Shown in pieces: positions 1 through 8,722 of a DNA stretch of 64,000 nt. Source of the DNA: Collimonas sp. OK307 (GTDB lineage Bacteria; Pseudomonadota; Gammaproteobacteria; Burkholderiales; Burkholderiaceae_D); contig NZ_FOQI01000002.1 in the NCBI RefSeq assembly GCF_900113705.1, positions 124,001 through 188,000 of the forward strand, in the 5' to 3' direction. The notes below the pieces were generated by a model. The model was not told where the DNA came from. It ran no database searches and worked only from the letters and a program-made list of their open reading frames with translations. Both the position numbers and the translations under genes were made by a program. The first letter of the stretch is position 1, and each line of letters begins with the position of its first letter.

Positions 1-1
1 G

Positions 2-1177
2 GACCAGGACGGCCGCCAGTACATCGATTTTGTAGGAGGTATCGGCGTTCTCAACGTGGGGCACAACCACCCACGCGTCGTGGACGCGGCGGCCGAGCAA
101 CTAGATAAGCTGTCCCACACATGCTTCCAGGTGGCGGCCTATGAGCCGTATATCGCATTGGCGGAGCGTCTAAATGCGCTGGTTGGAGATGGGCAAGCAT
201 ACAAGACCGCGTTTCTCACTACGGGGGCGGAAGCAACCGAGAACGCGATCAAGATAGCGCGTGCCTATACAAATCGCCCTGGCGTGATTGCGTTCCGCGG
301 CGGTTTCCATGGACGCACTTTGTTGGGCATGAGCCTGACCGGGATGAGTCAGCCCTACAAGCAGAATTTCGGCCCCTTCGCGCCAGACGTCTACCACACC
401 GCGTTTCCGGACGCCTACCGCGGCATTTCCACCGCACGGGCACTGGAATCGCTTCAGGAGATTTTTGCTACAGCCGTTGCCCCTGATCGCGTTGCTGCCA
501 TTTTGATCGAACCTGTTCAGGGCGATGGCGGCTTCCTTCCTGTACCGAACGATTTTCTCGTCGAGTTGCGTCGCATCGCGACCGAGCATGGCATTGTCCT
601 GATCGCCGATGAAATCCAGACAGGCTTTGGCCGAACCGGCAAGATGTTCGGCTTCCAGCACAGCGGAATTGAGCCCGATCTAGTCACGGTGGCAAAAAGC
701 CTTGCTGGAGGGTTGCCGCTGTCGGCCGTGGTAGGCAAAGCGCACATTATGGATGCTCCAGCCCCTGGAGGCCTTGGCGGCACTTACGCAGGGAACCCGG
801 TAGCCTGCGCAGCAGCCCTAGCCGTCCTGGACGTGATTGAGGAAGAGCATTTGCTGGAGCGATCTATTGCCATCGGTGAACAACTCGCCAACGGATTTGG
901 CGCGCTACAACGTAAGTACGCCGTCATCGGCGAGGTCCGTGGCCTGGGGGCCATGCGGGCCATCGAGTTCGTTAAAAATGCCGACAGCAAGGAGCATGAT
1001 GCTGCCTTGGCTCAACGCGTGATTGACCATTTACGCGAACACGGCTTGCTAGCGATTAAATGTGGCGTGCATCGAAATGTTGTACGTGCTCTGGTGCCCC
1101 TGGTGGCCGATGCCGCGACAATCGAGGCTGCCGTGAAAATATTTGACGTCGCAATCGGTGAAGCAATTGCAGCCTGA
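2..1177 (+). CDS. gabT: 4-aminobutyrate aminotransferase, 5' end missing
   Basis: Class III PLP-dependent aminotransferase, most like GABA:2-oxoglutarate transaminases, which give succinate semialdehyde. The frame is open from base 2, so the true start lies before the window and roughly 35-45 N-terminal residues are missing. GTG at 56 is an internal valine codon. The cofactor-binding stretch IADEIQTGFGRTGK and the PLP lysine in TVAKSLAGG are present. The C-terminal domain is complete. The FAD oxidase gene follows after 14 bases, and a semialdehyde dehydrogenase lies downstream in the same operon, which supports the GabT role. Omega-amino acid substrates other than GABA remain possible. Confidence 0.85.
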   Translation, partial: DQDGRQYIDFVGGIGVLNVGHNHPRVVDAAAEQLDKLSHTCFQVAAYEPYIALAERLNALVGDGQAYKTAFLTTGAEATENAIKIARAYTNRPGVIAFRGGFHGRTLLGMSLTGMSQPYKQNFGPFAPDVYHTAFPDAYRGISTARALESLQEIFATAVAPDRVAAILIEPVQGDGGFLPVPNDFLVELRRIATEHGIVLIADEIQTGFGRTGKMFGFQHSGIEPDLVTVAKSLAGGLPLSAVVGKAHIMDAPAPGGLGGTYAGNPVACAAALAVLDVIEEEHLLERSIAIGEQLANGFGALQRKYAVIGEVRGLGAMRAIEFVKNADSKEHDAALAQRVIDHLREHGLLAIKCGVHRNVVRALVPLVADAATIEAAVKIFDVAIGEAIAA

Positions 1178-1191
1178 ATGAGAAAATCGAG

Positions 1192-2643
1192 ATGAGTACA
1201 TCGTTACACATTGACACGCTGTCTGCCATTGTCGGCCGGGTGAACTGCCTGACCGATGAGAGCGACCTAGTCTCATATACCACGGACTATCGGAAAGTCT
1301 ACTCTGGCGCAGCCATGGCGGCGGTGCGACCGGGCAGCACCAAGGAAGTCAGCGAGGTGATGGCGTATTGCTATGAGCACGGCATTGCCATCGTTCCTCA
1401 AGGCGGTAACACTTCGTTGCAGGGTGGTGCGGTACCGGTCAGCAATGCTGGTCTGTGCATCGTACTGAGCCTTTCCCGGTTAAACAAAATTCGATCTATT
1501 GATCCGGTCAATGACACACTTATTCTTGAAGCAGGGGTGACACTGGCAGCTGCGAGAACTGCCGCAGAGAGTGTGCAACGACTTTTCCCGCTTCGCATTG
1601 GTTCGGAGGGGTCATGCCAGATCGGGGGTAATCTTTCCACCAATGCAGGGGGAACCGCCGTTCTTCGATATGGCAATATGCGCGACCTTGTGCTGGGGGT
1701 CGAGGTTGTCCTGCCCGATGGTGCTATCTGGAATGGTTTGAAGACTCTGCGTAAAGACAACACAGGCTATGATCTCAAGCAGTTGTTTGTGGGATCCGAA
1801 GGCACTTTGGGTGTGATTACATCAGCGGTTTTGAAGCTAGTTCCAAGACCACGCTCGACGTCTACTGCACTGGTGGCAACCAAGAGTCCTGCAACCGCAT
1901 TGTCCCTGCTAGGGCGTTTAAAAACACGTTTGGGCAACGACGTGACGGCATTCGAACTTATCTCTGCACCAGCAATGAAACTGGTACAGGAATGGCTGCG
2001 CGATGAAGAGCCTTTATTTGCGTCGAAACACGACTGGATGGTTCTCATCGAAATTAGCTCACACAGCGATCAAGACGACATTAACGACGCCTTCTACGAA
2101 GTACTGACAGAATCCTACGACAAAGACCTAGTTCTGGATGCATTACTAGCGACCACGGAAGGTCAAGCTCAACGCTTGTGGCGCTTGCGTGAGGAAATTT
2201 CCGACGCTCAGACCCGCACGGGCGGAAGCATTCGTTGCGACATTTCGGTGCCACTGTCCGCCGTTCCCGAGTTTATCGAGCGAGCCAGTGCGAAGGTGCT
2301 TGATCTCGAACCTGCGACACGCATGGTAATTTATGGGCACATGGGCGACGGTAACGTTCATTTTAATCCTCTAAGACCCGATGGAGTGTCGGCAACGGAG
2401 TTCATGTCGAAATGGCACACCGAAGTCACCCTGGCAGTCGATGCAGTAGCGCTATCCCTGGAAGGTTCTATTTCAGCCGAGCATGGCGTGGGTGTCGCAA
2501 AACGGGACGAACTTTTGCATGTCAAGCAAGAACTCGAATTGCTGATTTCGTGGCGCATCAAAAACGCGCTGGATCCAAGAAATCTTCTCAATCCAGGCAA
2601 GATGTTGCCCGCCATTTCATCTTTCAGCAGGAGTCAATCGTGA
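1192..2643 (+). CDS. FAD-linked 2-hydroxyacid dehydrogenase, GlcD / D-2-hydroxyglutarate type
   Basis: A 483-residue flavoprotein of the FAD_binding_4 plus FAD-oxidase_C family. The N-terminal half has the PCMH-type FAD fold with PQGGNTSLQGG, IGGNLSTNAGG and the GSEGTLGVIT stretch. The C-terminal half has GHMGDGNVHFN and SAEHGVG, the histidine and acidic residues that bind metal and substrate in this family, and ends with the usual LDPRNLLNPGKML. Family members oxidise D-lactate, glycolate or D-2-hydroxyglutarate and pass electrons to quinone or an electron-transfer flavoprotein. The exact substrate cannot be read from sequence. It lies inside the amine catabolic operon, and its TGA stop overlaps a GTG start at 2640. 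Confidence 0.85.
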   Translation: MSTSLHIDTLSAIVGRVNCLTDESDLVSYTTDYRKVYSGAAMAAVRPGSTKEVSEVMAYCYEHGIAIVPQGGNTSLQGGAVPVSNAGLCIVLSLSRLNKIRSIDPVNDTLILEAGVTLAAARTAAESVQRLFPLRIGSEGSCQIGGNLSTNAGGTAVLRYGNMRDLVLGVEVVLPDGAIWNGLKTLRKDNTGYDLKQLFVGSEGTLGVITSAVLKLVPRPRSTSTALVATKSPATALSLLGRLKTRLGNDVTAFELISAPAMKLVQEWLRDEEPLFASKHDWMVLIEISSHSDQDDINDAFYEVLTESYDKDLVLDALLATTEGQAQRLWRLREEISDAQTRTGGSIRCDISVPLSAVPEFIERASAKVLDLEPATRMVIYGHMGDGNVHFNPLRPDGVSATEFMSKWHTEVTLAVDAVALSLEGSISAEHGVGVAKRDELLHVKQELELLISWRIKNALDPRNLLNPGKMLPAISSFSRSQS

Positions 2644-2789
2644 GTGATGTTTGCGCCATGAAACCGGGAACGCGTCAGCTAGCTGACGTCGAGTCGCAAG
2701 TACTGATGTTGGGAGATCAAGACATCAACGGGCGCACCGTATATTTGACTGCCGAACGCAACGTTTTTTTAGGATCGAAGGTGCTTTGA
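2640..2789 (+). pseudogene. C-terminal half of a CsaA-like tRNA-binding protein, still translationally coupled
   Basis: A 49-codon frame whose residues 4-49 align without gaps to the last 46 residues of the full CsaA gene at 18326-18655, with about half identical (shared VLMLG, VYL, ERNV, LG). The N-terminal half of the OB fold is absent and I find no trace of it inside the FAD oxidase gene. The translation signals look intact: AGGAG at 2629-2633 lies six bases before GTG 2640, the GTG overlaps the previous stop as GTGA, and its own stop overlaps the next start as TGATG. It may be a decayed gene kept for coupling, or a real 49-residue protein. Confidence 0.6.
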
Positions 2790-4183
2790 TGACTACTATT
2801 TCTACTCAAAATATTAATTCTTTGGATCATCAAGCCTTGCTTGACCTTGACCGGCGTCATTGGGTTCATCCGGTGGTATCGCTGCGCCAGCACGAATCCA
2901 TCGGCTCAACGATTTGGAAATCAGCTGAAGGTATCCATTTGACCGATGCTCAAGGGCGACGTGTGCAGGATGGCTTTTCAGGATTATGGTGTGTAAATGC
3001 CGGATACGGACAACAATCAATTGTCCAGGCGGCCACGGAGCAATTGCAGAAATTGCCATACGCAACCGGCTACTTTCATTTCGCCAGCGAACCGGCCATA
3101 CGACTTGCCGCTCGCTTGTGCGAGCTTGCTCCACGCGGTCTCACGCGCGTATTGTTCGGCCAAGGAGGCTCGGATGCGGTGGACACCGCCGTACGCATGG
3201 TGAGGTATTTTTTCAATGCGACCGGCCGGCCACAGAAGAAGCATTTTATCGCTGTAGAGCGCGGCTACCACGGCAGTTCTGCGACTTCCAGCGGACTGAC
3301 AGCATTACCTGTGTTCCACAAGCACTTCGATGTGCCGACGCCCTTGCAACATCACATTCCTTCGCCTTACCCTTATCGGCATCCCGAAGGACCAGATCCA
3401 GCAGCGGTGCTTGCGAGCACGGTGCGAGCGTTGGAAGCCAAGGTGGCGGAACTCGGAGCGGATCAAGTTGCCGCCTTCATCTGTGAGCCCATCCTCGGTT
3501 CCGGAGGAGTTATTGTCCCACCGCCAGGTTATCTGCGAGCCATGCGTGATACGTGTGATCGGTTAGGTATTTTATTGATCGTCGATGAAGTCATCACAGG
3601 CTTTGGCCGCACAGGACCGATGTTTGCTTGCGTAGCTGAAGGAGTTGCGCCAGATGTACTCATTTTGGCCAAAGGGCTGACCTCGGGTTATGCGCCCATG
3701 AGTGCCACCATGATTTCCGAGGCCCTCTATCAAGGCATCGCGGATGGTGCAGGCGCTGACAGCCCTGTCGGGCACGGGCAAACCTATGCTGGGCATCCCG
3801 TAAGTGCTGCCATCGCCAACGCCGTGTTGGATCTGTACCTGGACGGTGGATTGCTTGAACAAGGGCAGCGGGTAGGTGAATATTTCATGGCCCAGTTGAA
3901 AACACTTGAGGAGCTGCCGCATGTTGGCGAAGTACGCGGGCGTGGCCTGCTCGCCGGGATCGAACTGGTGACAGACAAGGACAGCAAGGCCAAGCCGTTG
4001 CCGCAGGCTCGACTAGGGCAGCGCGTCTTAAAACATGCCTTCGAGGATGGACTTATCTTCCGCGCCTTTGCCGACGATATTCTCGGTTTTGCACCATCAC
4101 TTAATTACACCGAAGCGGATGTGGATGTCCTCGTCGGCAAACTTCGTCGCGCAATTCAACGCGCTTGTTCTGAAACATTTTAA
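2789..4183 (+). CDS. Class III omega-aminotransferase
   Basis: A 464-residue PLP enzyme of the aspartate aminotransferase superfamily, class III, of the kind that moves an amino group from an omega-amino acid or diamine to pyruvate. LLIVDEVITGFGRTG holds the cofactor-ring aspartate, and the PLP lysine lies in LILAKGLTSGY. The start is taken as ATG 2789, which overlaps the preceding stop and has GAAGG seven bases upstream; the TTG just before it lacks this spacing. It is the second aminotransferase of the operon and resembles the one at 45386. Diaminobutyrate, putrescine or beta-alanine are all plausible substrates. Confidence 0.85.
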   Translation: MTTISTQNINSLDHQALLDLDRRHWVHPVVSLRQHESIGSTIWKSAEGIHLTDAQGRRVQDGFSGLWCVNAGYGQQSIVQAATEQLQKLPYATGYFHFASEPAIRLAARLCELAPRGLTRVLFGQGGSDAVDTAVRMVRYFFNATGRPQKKHFIAVERGYHGSSATSSGLTALPVFHKHFDVPTPLQHHIPSPYPYRHPEGPDPAAVLASTVRALEAKVAELGADQVAAFICEPILGSGGVIVPPPGYLRAMRDTCDRLGILLIVDEVITGFGRTGPMFACVAEGVAPDVLILAKGLTSGYAPMSATMISEALYQGIADGAGADSPVGHGQTYAGHPVSAAIANAVLDLYLDGGLLEQGQRVGEYFMAQLKTLEELPHVGEVRGRGLLAGIELVTDKDSKAKPLPQARLGQRVLKHAFEDGLIFRAFADDILGFAPSLNYTEADVDVLVGKLRRAIQRACSETF

Positions 4184-4195
4184 CCAGGAGCACAT

Positions 4196-4936
4196 ATGAA
4201 ACTTTCCGACTTTAAAGTCCTGACATTCGACACTTACGGCACACTGATTGACTGGGAAACCGGCATCTATAATGGGCTAGCCCCTTTGGTAGAAAAAGCT
4301 GGTCTTGAAGACCGCACACGCGATCAGATACTGATGAACTTTGCGGAGCATGAGTCCGACCAACAGGCTCAAACTCCTGCGATGGTCTACATGCAATTAC
4401 TGTCTGTCGTCTACAAACGCCTGGCAAAAGAATGGGACGTGAAGGTAACGGACGAAGAGGCCAACATTTTCGGGGCGTCAGTACCGGACTGGCCTGAATT
4501 TACCGATTCGCCACGCGCATTGCAGTACCTGAAGAAACATTTTAAGTTAGTCACGCTGACCAACTGCGACCGCTTATCTTATCGCGGTAGCAATCTGCGC
4601 CTGCGGATCGAATACGATGCGATTTACACTGCCCAGGATGTCGGATCCTACAAACCGGATCCGCGTAACTTCGAATATATGTTGCGGCGTCTGCAAGAGG
4701 ATTTCGGCTTCGAAAAGAAAGACATCCTGCATACCGCCCAGAGCCTGTTCCATGATCATGCGCCGGCCAACCAGTTTGGACTGGCTGGGGCCTGGATTGA
4801 CCGTCGCCATGCTGACAAGGGATGGGGCGCAACCATGCCTACCCCAGGAATGCCCAAGTACGACTTTCGCTTCGAAAGCATGATCGCGATGGCAAAGGCA
4901 CATCAAGCAGAACTGCGGGCAGGCGGACATGACTAA
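4196..4936 (+). CDS. HAD-family hydrolase annotated as type II haloacid dehalogenase
   Basis: A 246-residue HAD superfamily protein. The nucleophile aspartate is in LTFDTYGTLIDW near residue 11, motif II is TLTNCDR, the motif III lysine is in SYKPDPRNF, and the C-terminal acidic motif is in LFHDHAPA. L-2-haloacid dehalogenases normally carry a Ser-x-Asn-x-x-Asp motif there. In this protein the serine and asparagine are replaced, so hydrolysis of a halo-acid is doubtful and a phosphatase or related role is possible. AGGAG in front of ATG 4196 is a good ribosome binding site. The gene overlaps gabD by eight bases, so the two are co-transcribed. Confidence 0.75.
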   Translation: MKLSDFKVLTFDTYGTLIDWETGIYNGLAPLVEKAGLEDRTRDQILMNFAEHESDQQAQTPAMVYMQLLSVVYKRLAKEWDVKVTDEEANIFGASVPDWPEFTDSPRALQYLKKHFKLVTLTNCDRLSYRGSNLRLRIEYDAIYTAQDVGSYKPDPRNFEYMLRRLQEDFGFEKKDILHTAQSLFHDHAPANQFGLAGAWIDRRHADKGWGATMPTPGMPKYDFRFESMIAMAKAHQAELRAGGHD

Positions 4937-6392
4937 TTTAAATGACATCCGATTGCTGCGTCAGCAGGTCTTTATAGACGGCGAATGGATTTCTTCGCAC
5001 AGCGGTCGGACGCTTGAAATCCTTGATCCGGCAACCGGGCAACACCTCGGTAATGTTCCCGCGTGCGACGGGCAGGACACGCGCGACGCGATAGAAGCTG
5101 CCGAGCGCGCACTTCCCGCTTGGAGCAGCATGACCGCCCATGCCCGAGCAGCACTGCTGCGTAAATGGCATGACCTCATGCTGCAGCACGCCGACGATCT
5201 CGCTTTGCTGATGACACTCGAACAAGGTAAACCACTGGCCGAAGCGAAGGGAGAGATCCTGTATGGCGCCTCCTTCGTGCAGTGGTTTGCCGAGGAAGGC
5301 ATCCGTGCTTATGGCGAGCTGATTCCTGCCACTCAGGCGAACCGACGCATCCTGGCACGTAAGATTCCTGTTGGCGTCTGCGCTGCAATTACGCCATGGA
5401 ACTTCCCGAACGCAATGATCACGCGCAAGCTTGCCCCTGCGTTAGCGGCGGGTTGCACCGTAGTCGTTAAGCCCTCGGAGCTCACGCCTTTCTCGGCCCT
5501 CGCACTCGCCGAGTTGGGCAAGCGAGCGGGTTTCCCTCCCGGCGTATTGAACATCATCACCGGGCTGCCCGAAGCCATCGGTGCAGAACTGACCTCCAAC
5601 CCGACGGTACGCAAGCTGACCTTCACAGGATCGACTCGAATCGGAAAATTGCTGCTGCGCCAGTGCGCGGACACAGTTAAGCGTGTGAGCATGGAACTTG
5701 GTGGGAACGCACCAGTGGTCGTGTTTGACGATGCAGATTTGGATCAGGCTGTCGCCGGCATTATGGCAAGCAAGTTCCGCAACAGCGGCCAGACCTGTGT
5801 GTGCGCCAATCGCATCTTTGTTCAGAAAGGCATCTACAACCGCCTGGTTGAGCGCCTGACCGTAGAGGTGCGCACGCTTCGCGTTGGTTGCGGCACCGAA
5901 GCAGGTGTTACGATCGGGCCAATGATCAACAAGGCTGCAATCCGCAAGGTCGCAGCACACGTTGAAGATGCCATTGCCAAAGGGGCAGTCGTGGTCGAGG
6001 GCGGACGTACTGCCGATAGGGGCGACCAGTACTACATGCCGACGCTTCTGACTGGCGCAACCGACGATATGCTACTTGCTGGCGAGGAAACATTCGGGCC
6101 GGTGGCTGCACTCTTTAGCTTCGATACCGAGGCAGAGGCGATCCGGCGCGCCAACGCGACGCCGTTTGGCCTGGCGGCATACATCTTTACTCAAGATGTT
6201 AATCGCTCTTTCCGTGTCAGCGAATCTCTGGAATGCGGCATGGTAGGCATCAATACCGGAGTGATTTCTTCGGCGGTCGCGCCTTTTGGTGGCATCAAGG
6301 AGTCGGGGCTTGGCCGGGAAGGAGCGCATCACGGGATTGATGAATTCCTTGAAGTGCAAACGCTGCATTTCGAAGTGACGCAGGACGCATAA
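4929..6392 (+). CDS. gabD: NAD(P)-dependent succinate-semialdehyde dehydrogenase
   Basis: A 487-residue aldehyde dehydrogenase of the GabD subfamily, oxidising succinate semialdehyde (or glutarate semialdehyde) to the acid. Visible motifs are ITPWNFPNAM at the cofactor site, FTGSTRIGK, the general-base glutamate in MELGGNAP and the catalytic cysteine in NSGQTCVCANR, followed by EETFGPVA. Length is normal for the family. It overlaps the HAD gene by eight bases. With the aminotransferases upstream it completes the route from an omega-amino acid to a dicarboxylate for the TCA cycle. Confidence 0.88.
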   Translation: MTNLNDIRLLRQQVFIDGEWISSHSGRTLEILDPATGQHLGNVPACDGQDTRDAIEAAERALPAWSSMTAHARAALLRKWHDLMLQHADDLALLMTLEQGKPLAEAKGEILYGASFVQWFAEEGIRAYGELIPATQANRRILARKIPVGVCAAITPWNFPNAMITRKLAPALAAGCTVVVKPSELTPFSALALAELGKRAGFPPGVLNIITGLPEAIGAELTSNPTVRKLTFTGSTRIGKLLLRQCADTVKRVSMELGGNAPVVVFDDADLDQAVAGIMASKFRNSGQTCVCANRIFVQKGIYNRLVERLTVEVRTLRVGCGTEAGVTIGPMINKAAIRKVAAHVEDAIAKGAVVVEGGRTADRGDQYYMPTLLTGATDDMLLAGEETFGPVAALFSFDTEAEAIRRANATPFGLAAYIFTQDVNRSFRVSESLECGMVGINTGVISSAVAPFGGIKESGLGREGAHHGIDEFLEVQTLHFEVTQDA

Positions 6393-6460
6393 GTCGTCGG
6401 CACTTACGCACCTGACGCATTGCTGTCGCACAAGGGGCTATCTTAATTAAGCATCACCGA

Positions 6461-6484
6461 TCAGGTTGGCTTTGGTCAACCTGA
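6461..6484. promoter_or_regulatory. 8-bp inverted repeat before the tartrate dehydrogenase gene
   Basis: TCAGGTTG (6461-6468) and CAACCTGA (6477-6484) are exact reverse complements separated by eight bases. They lie in the 148-base gap between gabD and the next start at 6541, with a TTAATTAA tract just upstream. No T-run follows, so an operator or mRNA hairpin is more likely than a terminator. Confidence 0.45.
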
Positions 6485-6540
6485 AGCCATTCGGCTCGAG
6501 ATTTTGGGCTGGACTCGGTACACAACTATTGAGCGCAAAA

Positions 6541-7617
6541 ATGACAAAAACTCGACAATACAATATAGCAGCCATTCCTGGTGACGGAATTGGAAAAGAA
6601 GTGATGCCTGAGGGACTGCGCGTCTTGAATGCTGCGGCACAACGTTTCGGATTTTCGTTGAATGTGACACCAATTGAATGGGCTAGCTGCGACTATTTCA
6701 ATCAATGCGGTCAGATGATGCCTGACGACTGGAAGTCCAAGTTACAAGGCATGGATGCATTGTATTTCGGCGCCGTCGGTTGGCCTGATACAGTTCCTGA
6801 TCACGTTTCGCTTTGGGGCTCGCTGCTAAAATTTCGCCGTGAATTTGACCAATATATCAACCTGCGCCCTGTACGGCTTTTTGAGGGAGTGCCATGCCCG
6901 CTAGTGGGACGTAATCCCGGCGATATTGACTATCTTGTCATACGCGAAAATACGGAAGGCGAATACACCTCATTGGGTGGGATTATGTACGAAGGCACTG
7001 AGCGAGAGATAGTTGTGCAAGAGTCTGTATTTTCCAGACATGGTACTGACCGAGTGCTCAAATATGCGTTTAAAACGTGCCAAGAGAGGAAAAGTAAGCA
7101 TCTCACGGTCGCGACCAAAAGCAACGGCATTGCTGTTAGCATGCCATGGTGGGACAAGCGGGTTGAAGCTGTCGCCATTGACTTCCCTGACATCTCGTAT
7201 GACAAGCAGCACATCGACATCCTTTCTGCGCGCTTCGTTCTTAGTCCCCAACGCTTCGACGTTGTGGTTGCCAGTAATCTTTTTGGCGACATTCTTTCGG
7301 ATCTCGGTCCCGCCACGACTGGGACAATTGGCTTGGCGCCATCAGCCAATTTGAATCCTGAGCGTAAATTTCCATCATTGTTCGAACCAGTGCACGGATC
7401 TGCGCCAGATATATACGGAAGAAATATTGCGAACCCAGTTGCGATGATTTGGAGCGGCGCTTTGATGCTTGATTTCCTCGGCGAAAAGGAAGCTCATGAC
7501 GCGATTTTGCAGGCTATCGAACATGTTCTCGCTCATGGGCCGCGCACAGGTGATTTGGGGGGAGAAGCGTCGACAACGGAAATGGGACAGGCCATTGCAG
7601 CAATTTTGCAAAAATAG
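6541..7617 (+). CDS. Tartrate dehydrogenase-like NAD-dependent decarboxylating dehydrogenase
   Basis: A 358-residue member of the isocitrate/isopropylmalate dehydrogenase family, closest in layout to tartrate dehydrogenase/D-malate dehydrogenase. Motifs are IPGDGIGKEV near the N-terminus, LRPVRLFEGV and RENTEGEY for substrate binding, and SNLFGDILSDLGPATTG with the metal-binding aspartates, then EPVHGSAPDI. The frame runs back to 6466, but ATG 6541 gives the family N-terminus and the earlier residues look non-coding. Substrates could be D-malate, tartrate or another beta-hydroxy acid. The gene is more AT-rich than gabD, hinting at a separate origin, and is followed after six bases by an exporter. 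Confidence 0.82.
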   Translation: MTKTRQYNIAAIPGDGIGKEVMPEGLRVLNAAAQRFGFSLNVTPIEWASCDYFNQCGQMMPDDWKSKLQGMDALYFGAVGWPDTVPDHVSLWGSLLKFRREFDQYINLRPVRLFEGVPCPLVGRNPGDIDYLVIRENTEGEYTSLGGIMYEGTEREIVVQESVFSRHGTDRVLKYAFKTCQERKSKHLTVATKSNGIAVSMPWWDKRVEAVAIDFPDISYDKQHIDILSARFVLSPQRFDVVVASNLFGDILSDLGPATTGTIGLAPSANLNPERKFPSLFEPVHGSAPDIYGRNIANPVAMIWSGALMLDFLGEKEAHDAILQAIEHVLAHGPRTGDLGGEASTTEMGQAIAAILQK

Positions 7618-7623
7618 AACAAT

Positions 7624-8475
7624 ATGACAATAATCTGTGCACTAGCCGCCATTCTAATTTGGTCCTCCCTGGCGAGCCTTAGCGTGTCTCTGGCGGGTGT
7701 TCCGCCTTTGATGCTGATTGGTTGCTCGCTTCTAATCGGAGGGATGCTTTCAGTGCCATGGAAACGGCACTGGAATCTGAATTGGAAAACAATCTCGGTG
7801 GGATGTTCTGGAATGCTGCTGTATCACCTGCTATTCATTCTGGCGCTACGCAATGCTCCCCCGGTGAATGCGAACATTGTGCACTACAGTTGGCCTATGT
7901 TGATTGTATTGTTGTCACCGATAGTTCTGAAAAAATTTCGACTCGAAGCGGTACACTGGATCTGCGCTCTAATAGGATTTGGCGGTGCGGGTCTTGCAAT
8001 TGCCAGCGCAAGTACTACTGGTTTATTTCAATGGGAGTCAGGTTATTTTTTTGCCTTTGCCGCTGCATTGGTATGGTCGACCTACTCACTCATGCTGAAA
8101 CGGATGGCGAATTCATCCACAGCTGATGTCGGACTTGCGTGCTTGTTATCAGGTGGCATTGCTATTGGGCTGCACTTTCTATTTGAACCTACGCCGACTC
8201 TACAGCCTATGCAATTTTTGCAAATTGCTTTACTCGGTTTGGGCTCAATGGGCGTGGCATTTTACTTATGGGCCTATGCTCTCAAATCTGGTGATCCTCG
8301 AGTTATAGGCGTCATGGCAAACGCCACCCCTCTAATCTCGTCCGCTCTATTGGTAGCAAATGGTTATGGATCATTTTCTTGGCCGCTTGTTTTTTCAGCA
8401 GTTTTGGTAAGTACGGCAAGCCTGTTTGTTGTATTACGGATCCCATCTAAATCGCCTCAACTTCAAGAGGATTGA
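7624..8475 (+). CDS. EamA/DMT-family transporter
   Basis: A 283-residue inner-membrane protein with about ten hydrophobic segments arranged as two EamA halves. It resembles YddG-like amino acid exporters, including the HYSWP stretch after the third helix. It starts six bases after the tartrate dehydrogenase-like gene and is presumably co-transcribed with it. Export of an amino acid or pathway intermediate is inferred from family only. The gene is AT-rich like its neighbour. Confidence 0.75.
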   Translation: MTIICALAAILIWSSLASLSVSLAGVPPLMLIGCSLLIGGMLSVPWKRHWNLNWKTISVGCSGMLLYHLLFILALRNAPPVNANIVHYSWPMLIVLLSPIVLKKFRLEAVHWICALIGFGGAGLAIASASTTGLFQWESGYFFAFAAALVWSTYSLMLKRMANSSTADVGLACLLSGGIAIGLHFLFEPTPTLQPMQFLQIALLGLGSMGVAFYLWAYALKSGDPRVIGVMANATPLISSALLVANGYGSFSWPLVFSAVLVSTASLFVVLRIPSKSPQLQED

Positions 8476-8593
8476 ATTTGAATCACAGCCTGCCAACGGA
8501 ATTTAGTACGCGGGTAAACGTGAAATTTTGGCCAATGCTCATGGGTGCATTGATATCAATGAGTTACCGCGTTTGAGAAATTAGGCTTGAGGG

Positions 8594-8614
8594 AAAATTG
8601 TGTCTCACAATTTT
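8594..8614. terminator. Hairpin downstream of the EamA gene
   Basis: AAAATTGTG (8594-8602), a TCT loop and CACAATTTT (8606-8614) form a perfect 9-bp stem in an AT-rich 247-base gap. The right arm ends in four T, so this is a weak intrinsic terminator candidate for the operon ending at 8475. The rest of the gap is AT-rich, with two AAAAATCTC copies, and carries no gene I can support. Confidence 0.45.
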
Positions 8615-8722
8615 AATTAAAAATCTCACTAGCTTTGACTAAAAACTCAGAAATTTATCCAAAAATCTCGTTAACTTAGTGCGTTCACAACGCTTTGAAA
8701 CGGATAAATAGGAGGTGGGAAC

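Noticed and set aside
6466-6540. A longer start for the tartrate dehydrogenase-like protein
   Set aside because: The 25 extra residues do not fit the family, and the frame there covers an inverted repeat. ATG 6541 gives the standard N-terminus.
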